Assembly: GCA_900541935.1 (NCBI GenBank)
Contig: UQLZ01000001.1
Coordinates: 1 to 64,000 of the forward strand
Length of the DNA: 64,000 nucleotides
Direction: 5' to 3'
Source of the DNA: an uncultured Prevotellaceae bacterium
GTDB lineage: Bacteria; Bacteroidota; Bacteroidia; Bacteroidales; Muribaculaceae
The notes beneath the pieces are model-generated. The model was not told the DNA's origin. It made no database searches and saw nothing but the letters and a program-made list of their open reading frames with translations. The first letter of the stretch is position 1; every line of letters starts with the position of its first letter. Made by a program: the position numbers and the translations under genes. Below are positions 35,106 through 45,218 of the stretch, piece by piece.

Positions 35106-36161
35106 TTATTTGTTTTCAGTCTGTTTTTTGCTATCAATGATTTGAACTTTAGCACCGTCTTTTAGACGAGTCTGCCCTGTAATAACAACAGTTTCGCCAG
35201 CATTCAATCCGCTAATTATCTCAAATTCATTTCCGAAACGGTCTCCTAATTCAACTTTCCTGTATTCAGCCTTACCGTCAACGATAACGAAAACGTATCT
35301 GTCGCCAGAGCCGGTAAGTTTCTTGATGCAGCGGTCTGCAACAAGTATTTTCTTTGATTTGGCTTGGTTTATGGTCACTCTTGCAAACATACCTGGTCTA
35401 ACTCTTTCATTTGTGTTGTCAACTCTAAGTTCAACAGGGAATGTTCTTGTTGCAGGGTCAATTGTAGGGTAAATCAAATGTACCTTTGCCTTGAAAGTTT
35501 CGTTGCCGTAAACGTCAAGTTTGAAGTTTACGTCCATTCCTTTCTTTATTGTTGTAAACATTGATTCAGAGACGTTTACGATTAGTTTTACCGGTCTGAT
35601 TTTCTCTATTGTGTAAAGAGGTGTGCCAGCAGAGTACATATCTCCTGAGTCGTAGTTTCTTTTAGTTACTATACCGCTTATCGGGCTTAGTAAAGTTGTG
35701 TTTTCAACAATGTTGTTATAGTTTCTTTTTGATACGTCGAGGGCGAGTTTTTTAGAATCCCATTCGGATTTTGAAGTTCCCCCTATTTTGTATAGTTCAT
35801 CCACTCTGTTGAATTCTATCTGGTTGTTTTCCATTTGGAGTTTTGCTTGAACAAGCGAAACGTCATCCATCTCGGCAAGTTTCTGACCTGCTTTAACATG
35901 GTCACCCACTTCAACGTACACTTTTTTGATTCTGCCAGAAGATTGTGGTGCAATGTTATTTGTTATTTCAGCCTCTACAGTGCCAGTGAAAGTGTTGGAG
36001 CCTTCGAGTTCCCGTTCAACGGATTGAACAACTTCTACTTTAGTGGCTTCTTCTTTTACCTCCGTGTTTTGTTCTTCATTTTTGGAGCATGCTGTTAGCA
36101 TTAAGGTAGAGATAATAGCCACAGATGCGCTGAATTTCAGTTTGTTATGTATTCTTTTCAT
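35106..36161 (-). CDS. RND efflux periplasmic adaptor (membrane fusion protein)
   Basis: A 351-residue lipoprotein; SASVAIISTLMLTAC gives the lipobox Cys25. The lipoyl-like segment IAPQSSGRIKKVYVEVGDHV, the alpha-hairpin (EMDDVSLVQAKLQMENNQIE onward), the second lipoyl half LLSPISGIVTKRNYDSGDMY, a beta-barrel domain and the membrane-proximal domain (DRCIKKLTGSGDRYVFVIVD) appear in normal order. It links the inner-membrane pump to the TolC-like channel. 14 nt after the outer-membrane factor gene and 2 nt before the pump gene. Confidence 0.95.
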   Translation of the reverse strand: MKRIHNKLKFSASVAIISTLMLTACSKNEEQNTEVKEEATKVEVVQSVERELEGSNTFTGTVEAEITNNIAPQSSGRIKKVYVEVGDHVKAGQKLAEMDDVSLVQAKLQMENNQIEFNRVDELYKIGGTSKSEWDSKKLALDVSKRNYNNIVENTTLLSPISGIVTKRNYDSGDMYSAGTPLYTIEKIRPVKLIVNVSESMFTTIKKGMDVNFKLDVYGNETFKAKVHLIYPTIDPATRTFPVELRVDNTNERVRPGMFARVTINQAKSKKILVADRCIKKLTGSGDRYVFVIVDGKAEYRKVELGDRFGNEFEIISGLNAGETVVITGQTRLKDGAKVQIIDSKKQTENK

Positions 36162-36175
36162 ATTGAGTGGTTTTT

Positions 36176-37597
36176 TTATTCGTTAATAGAGGTTTCATCA
36201 TATCCCATTGTTTCTTCGAGAGAAGCCTTTGCAGAAAGGAAGTTGAAAATTGCTTGGTTTGCTTGAAGTTTAGCCCTTGTGAGAGCCAGACGAGAGTCGT
36301 CCATTTCGAGGATAGTTCCTGCTCCTGTGTCATATCGTTTTACAGCAATGTCGTATCCTTTCTGTGCCTGTGCGATACCGGCACGGGCAACATTATGAGA
36401 TTTTATAGATGTTCTCATCTTGTCGGTATAGTTTTTGACAGCGACCATAAGGTTTCGTTCAACGTCGTATTTGTTGAGTTCTATTTCTTCCATATCTATT
36501 TTCGCCTGTTTTAGGGCAGAAAAGCGTTTTCCGCTAGAGAAGATAGGAATTTTTAGGCTTAGTGCTACCATTGAGTACGGGTCCCACTGATAATTTTTGA
36601 ATTTGAAGTCTTCCGACATGGCGTTCCATTTATAGGATATAGATAGTCCGAGGGTAGGGTAGTATTCAGCTTGAGCAGCGTCTTTTGTCTTTTTTAGCAT
36701 CTTTCTCTGGATGTTAAGTTGCCTTAAAGAACTGTTGCTGGCAATCAGTGTTGTGTCGATTGTCATATACACTTCTTCCAGTCTGTTTTTATAGTCATGC
36801 AGGCTTTCAGTGCATTCTATTTTTGTGTCAAGGTTGATTCCCATCAAGGCTTTTAGTTGCCATTTTGCAAGAGCAATAGCGTTTTCTGCTTCGTAAAGGC
36901 TTGGTTCAATGTTTTTTACAGCAACGTCTGCTCTGATTTTATCGTATTCTGAAACAATGCCTTGGTCAAATTTATTGCTAATGTCAACATAGTTGTTATA
37001 TGCATTTTGGTATGTTTCTTTGTACACGTCGTAAGAGTCGTTAGCAAGCATGACTGTGTAGTATGCTTGTTTGACGTTGTTGATGAGTGTAACTTTGGAT
37101 TGTCGAGATTGCTCAACTGCGAGTTCAACATTGTCGGCAGTAATGCTTAACTGCTTCCATAGTTGAGGAGCGATAATCGGCATTGAGGCAGAGAAACCAA
37201 GAGACCAAGTGTTGTTTCTACCAACGGCGATACCAGTGTTTTTTGAAGGTTTCTGCTGTTGTTCGGAGTTTTCGCCACCTAGTCCAGGCATTGAGCCACT
37301 CATATACATTACTTGCTTTTTGATTGTTCTGCTGTAGTCAGCACCGAAGTCGATTTGCGGGAACAGAGAGGCGAGTACTCCTTTCCTTGAATATTCCACT
37401 TTCTTAACTTCGTGGTTTGCGATTTTTACAGACGGGCTTTCCGCTAAAGCGATTTCGAGGGCCTTGTTTAGGGTAAGGTCCAAATTCATGCTATCTTTGG
37501 GAATAGCAGGGGTGTCGAGTTGCTGTGCTTTTCCAATAGCCGTTAGCAAGATTATTGCTACTGCCAAAAGAAATTTTCGGGCAATTGTAGTTGTCAT
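36176..37597 (-). CDS. TolC-family outer-membrane efflux channel
   Basis: A 473-residue protein with signal peptide MTTTIARKFLLAVAIILLTA ending near GKAQ. Two repeats of the OEP fold are visible: DLTLNKALEIALAESPSVKI at the start, and long alpha-helical hairpin segments (QSRQSKVTLINNVKQAYYTV; ALKQAKIDMEEIELNKYDVE) that form the periplasmic tunnel. First gene of the tripartite efflux operon. No promoter fits between its ATG and the tRNA-Val terminator 27 nt upstream, so expression may come from the tRNA-Val promoter with partial read-through. A GGA-rich sequence (AAGGACTAAGGAT) precedes the ATG. Confidence 0.95.
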   Translation of the reverse strand: MTTTIARKFLLAVAIILLTAIGKAQQLDTPAIPKDSMNLDLTLNKALEIALAESPSVKIANHEVKKVEYSRKGVLASLFPQIDFGADYSRTIKKQVMYMSGSMPGLGGENSEQQQKPSKNTGIAVGRNNTWSLGFSASMPIIAPQLWKQLSITADNVELAVEQSRQSKVTLINNVKQAYYTVMLANDSYDVYKETYQNAYNNYVDISNKFDQGIVSEYDKIRADVAVKNIEPSLYEAENAIALAKWQLKALMGINLDTKIECTESLHDYKNRLEEVYMTIDTTLIASNSSLRQLNIQRKMLKKTKDAAQAEYYPTLGLSISYKWNAMSEDFKFKNYQWDPYSMVALSLKIPIFSSGKRFSALKQAKIDMEEIELNKYDVERNLMVAVKNYTDKMRTSIKSHNVARAGIAQAQKGYDIAVKRYDTGAGTILEMDDSRLALTRAKLQANQAIFNFLSAKASLEETMGYDETSINE

Positions 37598-37623
37598 ATC
37601 CTTAGTCCTTGAGTTAATACAAT

Positions 37624-37658
37624 AAAAAAAGCGACCAACCGTGTTGATTGATCGCTTG
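37624..37658 (-). terminator. terminator-like hairpin after tRNA-Val
   Basis: On the minus strand a 12-bp stem with two G-U pairs (AAGCGATCAATC / GGTTGGTCGCTT, loop AACAC) is followed by a run of seven T. The TolC-like gene's ATG is 27 nt downstream on the same strand. Confidence 0.88.
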
Positions 37659-37661
37659 AGT

Positions 37662-37735
37662 GGGCGTTGACGGATTCGAACCGCCGACCCTCTGCTTGTA
37701 AGGCAGATGCTCTGAACCAGCTGAGCTAAACGCCC
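37662..37735 (-). tRNA. tRNA-Val (TAC)
   Basis: A complete cloverleaf on the minus strand: acceptor GGGCGTT/AACGCCC, discriminator A, anticodon stem TCTGC/GCAGA with loop CTTACAA (anticodon TAC), T-loop TTCGAAT. CCA is not encoded. Confidence 0.97.
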
Positions 37736-38141
37736 TTTAGTTTTCTAAAGCGATGCAAAGGTACGCCAATTTTTTTAATTTGCAAACTTTTTCGCAAAAA
37801 AAATTTTTAGAAAAGTGATTTTTGGCGATTTTTTTACCCTTTTCAACTTGCTGGGTACAAATTTATAATAGGTGTAGTATATAGAATATGATATTTATCA
37901 TATATTTTTTTAGGTTTACAAAAAATTGAGAATATTAACTTTTGTAATGAAAATATGGATATTAGGTAAGGAAAAATGAATGCAATGAAAAATAATGTTT
38001 TTTACTGCATTGAAGTCAGTGTATTTATAATTTTTTTGTATAGTTATGGCTCTGTTATAAAATATTTTAAATTTTAGATTCACTTTTTTAGAGTTGAGGG
38101 CAAAGTGCTATCTTTACCGTCAAATAAACTATAATAAAACT
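37736..38141. promoter_or_regulatory. divergent promoter region, tRNA-Val / GHL10 gene
   Basis: A very AT-rich 406-nt region. Leftward promoter for tRNA-Val: TTTG (37786-37783), 19 nt, TACCTTTG (37763-37756), an exact consensus match. Rightward: TATCTTTA at 38109-38116 with a T-rich -33 region, 25 nt before the GHL10 ATG at 38142. Between them I see no ORF or strong structure. Confidence 0.75.
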
Positions 38142-39875
38142 ATGAGAAGAATTGGAAGAATAATTGTATCTGTGGTGTTGCTTCTATGCGGAATGCTGCA
38201 GGTAGAAGCGGTTGCTCCAAAGTATGAGCATCGCAGTATGTGGGTAGCGACTGTTTCCAATATTGACTGGCCGACCAGCCGTGGCTCAAGTCAGGCTGCG
38301 GCAGAGATTCAGAAGAAAGAGATGATTCGTATTCTGGATGATCTCCAGAGGGCGAATTTTAACGCCGTGAATTTTCAGATACGCCCGATGGCAGATGCTT
38401 TGTATAATTCTGCGTATGAGCCGTGGTCGTATTATGTATCCGGGCAAAGAGGCAAGGCTCCAGCCTATGATCCGTTGGCTTTTGTTGTGGAAGAGTGTCA
38501 CAAGCGTGGCCTTGAATGCTATGGTTGGGTTAATCCGCTTCGCTTTTCCAATGGCTCCAAGTATGGTACGCCAAATGATGTTCAGATGCAGAATGACGGG
38601 TGGATAATCTCTCACGGTGGCAAAATGATTATGAATCCTGCTTTACCGGCAGTTCGCCAGCGAGTCGTTGACGTATGTAAGGATATTCTTTCAAAATATG
38701 ATATAGATGGTCTCGTCTTTGATGACTATTTCTACCCGAGTGGTATCCCTACCAATTCCAGTGCAGGGGATTATAATCAGTGGAAGGCTTCCGGTACGTG
38801 AGATTTTGGAGACTGGCGTCGTGCGAATGTCAATACTCTTATTAAAGAAGTTTATGAAATGATTCAGTCATATAAACCTTATGTCAGATTTGGTATGAGT
38901 CCACGCGGTATTGCTTGTACGGATGCTTCTGTGGCTGAGTCGCATGGCGTTGACCGTTGCCTTTCTGGTTATGATTCGCAATATACTCAGATCTTCTGCG
39001 ATCCTGTTCAATGGTATGAGGATCGTTCAATTGACTTTATGTCGCCTCAAATCTATTGGGCTCGCGGTTATAATCTCGGTGACTTTTCTATCTTATGTCC
39101 CTGGTGGGCAAAAGTGGCCAAAAAGTTCGGGCGCCATTTCTATACTTCACACAGCCTTGAGTACTTCAAGGATTCAAACAAGACTACCCGTGAGCAGGAT
39201 TTTGCCGGGATGGCAGCCCAGGCGCAGATGAATAGAGACGAGTCGCTTGACGGGGCTCCGGGGGCAGTTTTCTATTCATATACTTGTCCAGGAGCGAGAA
39301 CGGAAGATGGAAAGGATTTCTTTGACTATATGCGTGTCAATGCATTTGAGACAAAGGCTCTTCAGCCGGCAATGACATGGAAGAACGCTCCAACACAGGG
39401 TACAGTTCAAGGGTTGCGAGTTTCTAATGGCAATTTAACTTGGGAAAAGGTTGAAAATGTTAGATATGCCGTTTATTTGCTACCTAAAAATTCTGAGCAT
39501 TCCGCAAAGGGTTTGACAGCGCAAAATCTGAAGGCTCACACCTATTATAATATATATACTATACCGGAGGGTTGTGAGGATTGTGAATTTGCTGTTACTA
39601 TTGTTGACAGATATGGCAATGAGTATGAAGCGGCGTGGCTTTCTCTTTCTTCCGGAGGCGTTGAAGACGTAGAGGAGGAAACTGTTGAAGTGGCTGTAGG
39701 GCAAGACGGCGTTTCATTCAGCAGCTGCGTTGATGCGTCGCTCTATGATGTATCCGGCAGGTTGCTTGTAAAGGTTGAGGATTCCTGCTTTATGCCTGTT
39801 GGTAGTTATTGTGGGGTGGCTGTTCTTAAGTATAAAGAAGGTGATTCTGTTAAAACCAAAAAGTTGGTTTTTTAA
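38142..39875 (+). pseudogene. GHL10 glycosidase gene with in-frame TGA
   Basis: A 577-codon frame broken only by a TGA at 38799-38801 (codon 220), inside SGT-stop-DFGDWRRANVN. The two downstream paralogues read GTLS(Q)xDWRRENVN here, so the TGA replaces a sense codon (possibly GGA, Gly). Start: ATG 38142, signal peptide MRRIGRIIVSVVLLLCGMLQ. GHL10 motifs on both sides are intact: SMWVATVSNIDWPTSRG, YNSAYEPWSYYVSGQRG, DGLVFDDYFYPSG before; WRRANVN, FGMSPRGIA, YWARGYN after. The C-terminus (SLYDVSGRLLVKV ... GSYCGVAVLKY) looks like a T9SS tail. The product would be a secreted glycosidase related to YngK/DigH. Recent lesion or assembly error. Confidence 0.85.
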
Positions 39876-40208
39876 GATAGTGTCCCAAAATAAAATAGGA
39901 GAACCGTGCAGGTTTAAAAATGTGTTTATAATATTTAATTATTCTTTATATCATCAAAAAAAAGTCATAAAGAATTATGTAATTAAAAAAAAAGATGTAG
40001 TTTTGTATGAATTTAGTTGAATAAAAGTATTCTCGATGCGAAACTGTAAAGAACAAAGGTTCAGCGGTTTAACAAAGAATTGGCAAAGCGGTGTTTTATT
40101 TGTTAAAATTTGGCTTTTATGTGACTAAATTTATGACAAGGAGTGTTAAAACAAATATAAGCCTAATATAAACTAAAAACCTTGAACATAAACAAACAAA
40201 AAGTAATT
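39876..40208 (+). promoter_or_regulatory. leader/promoter region of the susC operon
   Basis: A 333-nt AT-rich region. TAGTTTTG at 39998-40005 matches the -7 element, without a clear -33 TTTG; it would give a leader of about 200 nt. The leader contains a perfect 9-bp inverted repeat, TTTAACAAA (40068-40076) / TTTGTTAAA (40099-40107). Long structured leaders are common before susC genes. Confidence 0.45.
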
Positions 40209-43200
40209 ATGAGAAAACAGTTATTGCTTCTGTTATTTTCCCTCTTTGCGGTTGTGGGTTATGCTCGCACTGTATCGGGTGTTGTTACTTCAGCTTCAGA
40301 CAAGGAGCCATTGATTGGCGCAACAGTCAAAGTTGTAGGAACTCCGCGCGCTACAGCCACCGATTTTGACGGAAAATATACAATCGAAGCCGGGGACAAT
40401 GATGTCCTGGAGGTTTCTTACATCGGTATGACAGCATCCAAGATTAAAGTTGGAGGTCGCGATGTCGTGAATGTAGAGTTGCAAGAGAACTCACAGGTTC
40501 TTGACGAAGTCGTAGTAACAGCGATGGGTCAGACTCAAGAAAAGAAGAAATTGAACTTCGCGGTTCAGTCATTGGATTCAGATGACGTAACAGCAGGTAG
40601 CTCTGCTAACTTTGCAAACAGTTTGCAAGGTAAGGTGTCTGGTTTGCAGGTATCAGCAGGCGGTAGTTCACCAAACTCATCAACACAGGTTATTATCCGT
40701 GCGATTTCATCAATCAACCCGGCACAAAGTAACGAGCCGTTGATTATTATTGACGGTATGCCAGTTCGTGGTGCAGGTACAAGCCTTGGTGACCTTAACC
40801 CTAACGACATTGAGAACATGAGTGTCTTGAAGGGTGCTGCAGCATCTGCCCTTTATGGTCAGGAAGCAGCAAACGGCGTTATCATGATTACAACAAAGAA
40901 AGGTCAAGTTGGTCAGATTAAGGTGACAGCGCAAGGCAGTTGGGAAATTAACACAACAATGCGTGAGCCAAAATTGCAAGATCAATTTGTTGGCGGTACT
41001 GCTGGCTTCTATAAGGAGAATTCAGTTGGTGGTTGGGGCCCATATTTGAAAGAAGGAGATCGCGTTTACGACAACCTTGGCAACTTCCTCGGAACAGGTT
41101 TCATGCAGAAGTATGACTTGTCTATTTCTGGTGGTAGCGAAAAATTCAGCGCTTATGCATCAGCAGGTTATATGAATAACGAAGGTGTTGTTCCAAATGA
41201 CTTCAGAAACCGTTTGAACGTTTTTGTAAAGGGTGAATACAATCCTTCAAAGCAAGTTTCAATTCAATTGTCAACAAACTTTATCAATAGCAAGAGCCGT
41301 GGTTTCGGTAACTCAATGTCAACAATCTATGGTTGGTCAATCAACCGTGATATGGCAGATTATGTAACAAAAGAGGGCCGTCCAAACTGGTCAAACCGTT
41401 ACGATAACTGGGATGTTTTGTTGGATGATCAAAAGATTGATGCAGTTGTTTCTCCATACTTCGGAAGATATATGGACAAGTCAGAAACGCAATCTACTCG
41501 TATGATCATTAACGGTCAAATTAAGTATGAGCCAATCAAGAACCTTGTATTTACAGGAAAATTGGGTTATGAGAAGAGCTTCTCAACATACGAGTCTTAT
41601 AGCGTTCCACGCTTTGTAGACAGCGATTTTAAAGATCCAAACAACTCAGCATTTGCAGACTATAAGTATAAATTTGGTGCGTTTACGTTCCAGCCATCAA
41701 ATAATACACAGTTTACAGCACAAATCTTAGGTACATATAATGTGACATTTGCAGATGATTATACATTGAATATTCTTGCTGGTGCAGATTATAAGGAAAG
41801 CAATGGTGCTGAAGCTTCTCTTGCTGGTATGGAGTACCAACTTGATGGAGACTTCTATTCATTTATGAATACAAACCCTATCTTGTACTCTACACCTCAC
41901 CCTGATTATCCAATTTCATTGTATCACTCAAGCAGAAACAAGTTTGGATATTTCGGAGAACTTCGTTTTGACTATAGGGGTATGGCACAATTGTCAGTAA
42001 CAGCACGTTATGACGGTTCATCAACATTGAAACAAGTTGACTGTACATACTTCTACCCATCTGTAACTGGTGGTATCATTTTCTCAGAACTATTCAAACT
42101 TCAAAATGACTGGTTCTCTTACGGTAAGATCCGTGGTAACTGGGCGAAGGTAGGTAAAGATGCACCTGGATACCGCTTCCAAAAAGCATTTAAGAACTGG
42201 GAAGTATTCCCTGACGGTGGTTGGGGTATTGATGCAACAGCTGCACCTGCAATTATGCTAGAGCCAGAGATGACAAACTCTTGGGAAGTTGGTGCTGACT
42301 TGCGTTTCTTCGATTCACGCACTCGTTTGGACGTTGCATGGTACTCAACAACAGTTGATAACCAAATCGTACAGGTACGCGTGTCTCCAGCATCAGGTAC
42401 GATTTTACAAACACGTAATGAGGGTTCTGTAGAAAATAAGGGTCTTGAATTGACACTTAGCCAGGATATCCTCCGTATGAAGGATTTCTCATGGACAGCA
42501 ACAGCAAACTTCTCATTCAACCGCGGTAAGGTGAAATCATTGCCAGAAGATGTTTCTCAATTGGCAGGAACACAATATGGTGATATCTATACAGCAGCAT
42601 ATCTCGGACAATCAACAACAGGTTTGTCAGGTAAGGATTATGAAAGAACACCAGACGGACAAATAATTGTTAACCAGGATGGTTATCCTGTAATTAGTGC
42701 TGTTAAGACAAATTACATCGGTAACCGCGAACCAGACTTCTTGTTAGGTTTGGGTTCAACATTCACATGGAAAGACCTTTCAGTTAGTTTCTTGATTGAC
42801 GGCCGTTGCGGTGGTGATGTAGTAAACGTAACACGTCGTGGTTTGGTAGGAAACGGTATGGAAAATCTTCTTACAAAATACCGTAACCACGAAGTTGTAG
42901 TAAACGGTGTTGTAAAACAACCAGACGGATCATACGCTCCTAACAAGACTCCAGTATTGTTTGATAGTAAATTTATTAGCGACTACTATAGTTCAGTATC
43001 ATCAAACTTTATAGAAGACGGTTCTTATATCCGTTTGAGCCACTTGACAATTGGTTATGACTTCTCTAAGTTGCTTGCAAAGAACTGCCCAGTCAAGGGC
43101 TTGAAGTTAACAGCAACAGGCCGTAACTTATTCTTGCTAACCAAGTACACAGGTTCAGATCCACAAATCCTTGGCGGAAATGGTGGTGGCACAGGTTCTG

Positions 43201-43268
43201 CCGGTGTCGATAACTATAGTGTACCTTCAACACGCAGTTTCAACTTCACTCTTAGTGCAACTTTCTAA
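40209..43268 (+). CDS. susC: SusC-like TonB-dependent outer-membrane transporter
   Basis: A 1019-residue importer. Start ATG 40209 (MRKQLLLLLFSLFAVVGYAR signal peptide). An N-terminal carboxypeptidase-D-regulatory domain (VSGVVTSASDKEPLIGATVK, about 22-100) precedes the TonB-box-like DEVVVTAMG and the plug (SLQGKVSGLQVS, PLIIIDGMPV, LKGAAASALYGQEAANGVI). A 22-strand barrel fills the rest, ending in SFNFTLSATF. No STN sensor domain, so it does not signal through an anti-sigma factor. It imports oligosaccharides captured by SusD. First gene of a run susC-susD-two lipoproteins with 11-19-nt gaps. Codons ending in A (ACA, CCA, TCA, GCA) dominate, suggesting high expression. Confidence 0.96.
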   Translation: MRKQLLLLLFSLFAVVGYARTVSGVVTSASDKEPLIGATVKVVGTPRATATDFDGKYTIEAGDNDVLEVSYIGMTASKIKVGGRDVVNVELQENSQVLDEVVVTAMGQTQEKKKLNFAVQSLDSDDVTAGSSANFANSLQGKVSGLQVSAGGSSPNSSTQVIIRAISSINPAQSNEPLIIIDGMPVRGAGTSLGDLNPNDIENMSVLKGAAASALYGQEAANGVIMITTKKGQVGQIKVTAQGSWEINTTMREPKLQDQFVGGTAGFYKENSVGGWGPYLKEGDRVYDNLGNFLGTGFMQKYDLSISGGSEKFSAYASAGYMNNEGVVPNDFRNRLNVFVKGEYNPSKQVSIQLSTNFINSKSRGFGNSMSTIYGWSINRDMADYVTKEGRPNWSNRYDNWDVLLDDQKIDAVVSPYFGRYMDKSETQSTRMIINGQIKYEPIKNLVFTGKLGYEKSFSTYESYSVPRFVDSDFKDPNNSAFADYKYKFGAFTFQPSNNTQFTAQILGTYNVTFADDYTLNILAGADYKESNGAEASLAGMEYQLDGDFYSFMNTNPILYSTPHPDYPISLYHSSRNKFGYFGELRFDYRGMAQLSVTARYDGSSTLKQVDCTYFYPSVTGGIIFSELFKLQNDWFSYGKIRGNWAKVGKDAPGYRFQKAFKNWEVFPDGGWGIDATAAPAIMLEPEMTNSWEVGADLRFFDSRTRLDVAWYSTTVDNQIVQVRVSPASGTILQTRNEGSVENKGLELTLSQDILRMKDFSWTATANFSFNRGKVKSLPEDVSQLAGTQYGDIYTAAYLGQSTTGLSGKDYERTPDGQIIVNQDGYPVISAVKTNYIGNREPDFLLGLGSTFTWKDLSVSFLIDGRCGGDVVNVTRRGLVGNGMENLLTKYRNHEVVVNGVVKQPDGSYAPNKTPVLFDSKFISDYYSSVSSNFIEDGSYIRLSHLTIGYDFSKLLAKNCPVKGLKLTATGRNLFLLTKYTGSDPQILGGNGGGTGSAGVDNYSVPSTRSFNFTLSATF

Positions 43269-43279
43269 AAACAGAAAAT

Positions 43280-45199
43280 ATGAACAAACTGAAATTTATA
43301 GCAATGTCGTTACTGCTTGGAGGACTTGGACTTGCAGGTACAACAAGTTGTGTCGATATTCTTGATGATAATGAAAATCCGGACAAGCCGTCAACAATCA
43401 GTCCGGAGGTTGGTTTGCCTGTAGTAGTTTTCTATTCTGCGCAGACCAATTATGACCACGCTGAATACAATATCTACTTGTCACAATGCTTGACAACAAC
43501 AGGTATGTCGCAAACAGGTTCTTATGGCTATAAGAGCGGATGGGAGATGTTGACAATGAACCGTCACCCGCAGTGGCGTCGTCACTTCTATGACTTGGGT
43601 GAGAATATTAATATTCTTCTTAAGAATGCAGAAGATTACAAGACTCCTAACTATGGTTTGATAGCACGTACAATTCGTTTGATGTCAACACAATTGACAA
43701 CAGATGCATTTGGTGACATGCCACGTTCAGAGGCATATAAGTCAAATTCACCGAAGTATGACTCTCAGGCAAGTATTTATAAATGGATGCTTGAAGAAGC
43801 AGATGCTTTGATTGCAGACTATGAAAATCCTGAGTTGACAGAATGTCCGACAAACAGGATTATAACAATCAAGCAAGACCGTGTTTATGGCGGTGACTTG
43901 AAGAAATGGAAAGGTTTGGTATATGCTATTAAGGCACGTATCCTTTTGCGTAATATTCCTAACATTGATACATCAGCAAAGACTTGCCAGGCTATCTATG
44001 ATGCTGCAGCAAAGGCAGTTGAGATTTGGAGAAGCGATGCAACATACGGTGACTTTTTCGGATGTGAGCCACGTTACAAATTCGACGGAGGTTCTCAGCA
44101 GAAGAATGCACCATGGAGTATTGCTCAACCAATTATCAACTCTTGGGAGTCACGTAAGAACTTGTTGACAGAAGCCGTACCTTCTAAGTTTATGCTTGAA
44201 GACTGTATGGGTGTCTTTAAAAAGAGTGATGAGGTTAACGGAGGAGCATTCGTGGTAAACCGCGGATGGGCGGATGACCCACGTGCAATTTTGTTGTTCA
44301 CCCCTCGTACAGGTCCAGCATCTGCAACAAATACAACAGCAAAAATAAAACTTCGCTGGTTGGAAAATAATATTGGTTGCGGTACATCATTTAAGGCTGC
44401 TAACTTCCCAGATCTTTACTCAGGTGCATACGCTTATGACACTAAAGCATACGTTCCTTTGTTTACAATGGAAGAACTTTACTTTATCCAAGCAGAGGCT
44501 AAGTACTGGATGGGTGATAAGGTAACAGCATGTCAGTTGGCAAAAGATGCTACACGTGCAAATATCGAGCGTCACCTTGCAGCATTCCAGGAAAAGTATC
44601 CAGATGTTATGTATCCTGGTAATGTTACAGACAAGGGTTTCCAAAAATTTGACCCGAGAGAGGTTTCAAAAGAAGGTGTTTTCACTTTGTCAGAAGCACG
44701 TTGGGATGCAACAGTAGAAGCATTCCTTAATAATGCGGACCAAGAGGGTGAAAAACTTGCTCCAGTAAAAGGTGTTACAGATTCAAAGACTCCGGGTAAC
44801 CATCGTTGGTACTTCAATGAGTCGGAGTTCTCATTGAGTGACTTGATGATGCAGAAGTATGTGGCAATGTACATGCAACCAGAGCAATGGACTGATATGC
44901 GTCGTTATCACTTTAGCAACGAGCGTAACAAATATGGTATTGGTCCTAACCAAGAAATCGTATATGAGGGACTTCGCCGTCCGTATAACTTGTATGCGCC
45001 ATATTGGGTAGATGGTTTGACAGAGGAGCAAAAGGAAAATACTTGGATCCAACGTATTAACTATGACCCAGAAACAGAGGAAAGATACAACAAGGCTGAG
45101 TTGGAAAGACTTGGTGCTTATAAGAACTATAAGTGGTTGCAGAAGCCGATGATCTGGGCTGAGAAAGCAGGAGTTCGTACATCATTGACAGCAGAATAA
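43280..45199 (+). CDS. susD: SusD/RagB-like surface glycan-binding lipoprotein
   Basis: A 639-residue lipoprotein; MNKLKFIAMSLLLGGLGLAG leads to Cys24 followed by VDILDD, an acidic stretch like the Bacteroidetes surface-export signal. SusD features include the helical TPR-like scaffold (RTIRLMSTQLTTDAFGDMP; KGLVYAIKARILLRNI) and the ELYFIQAEAKYWMGD segment; the C-terminal SusD domain has AMYMQPEQWTDMRRY. It caps the SusC barrel and binds the target polymer. 639 residues is long for the family (usually 500-600). Starts 11 nt after susC. Confidence 0.94.
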   Translation: MNKLKFIAMSLLLGGLGLAGTTSCVDILDDNENPDKPSTISPEVGLPVVVFYSAQTNYDHAEYNIYLSQCLTTTGMSQTGSYGYKSGWEMLTMNRHPQWRRHFYDLGENINILLKNAEDYKTPNYGLIARTIRLMSTQLTTDAFGDMPRSEAYKSNSPKYDSQASIYKWMLEEADALIADYENPELTECPTNRIITIKQDRVYGGDLKKWKGLVYAIKARILLRNIPNIDTSAKTCQAIYDAAAKAVEIWRSDATYGDFFGCEPRYKFDGGSQQKNAPWSIAQPIINSWESRKNLLTEAVPSKFMLEDCMGVFKKSDEVNGGAFVVNRGWADDPRAILLFTPRTGPASATNTTAKIKLRWLENNIGCGTSFKAANFPDLYSGAYAYDTKAYVPLFTMEELYFIQAEAKYWMGDKVTACQLAKDATRANIERHLAAFQEKYPDVMYPGNVTDKGFQKFDPREVSKEGVFTLSEARWDATVEAFLNNADQEGEKLAPVKGVTDSKTPGNHRWYFNESEFSLSDLMMQKYVAMYMQPEQWTDMRRYHFSNERNKYGIGPNQEIVYEGLRRPYNLYAPYWVDGLTEEQKENTWIQRINYDPETEERYNKAELERLGAYKNYKWLQKPMIWAEKAGVRTSLTAE

Positions 45200-45218
45200 T
45201 TTAAAACAGATAATTATT

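Noticed and set aside
38799..38801. TGA as selenocysteine or reassigned codon
   Set aside because: No SECIS-like structure or conserved Cys at this site in the paralogues, and TGA is used as a normal stop elsewhere (for example the beta-helix gene and the leader ORF).
40068..40107. A riboswitch in the susC leader
   Set aside because: Only a 9-bp inverted repeat is seen; no known riboswitch motif.
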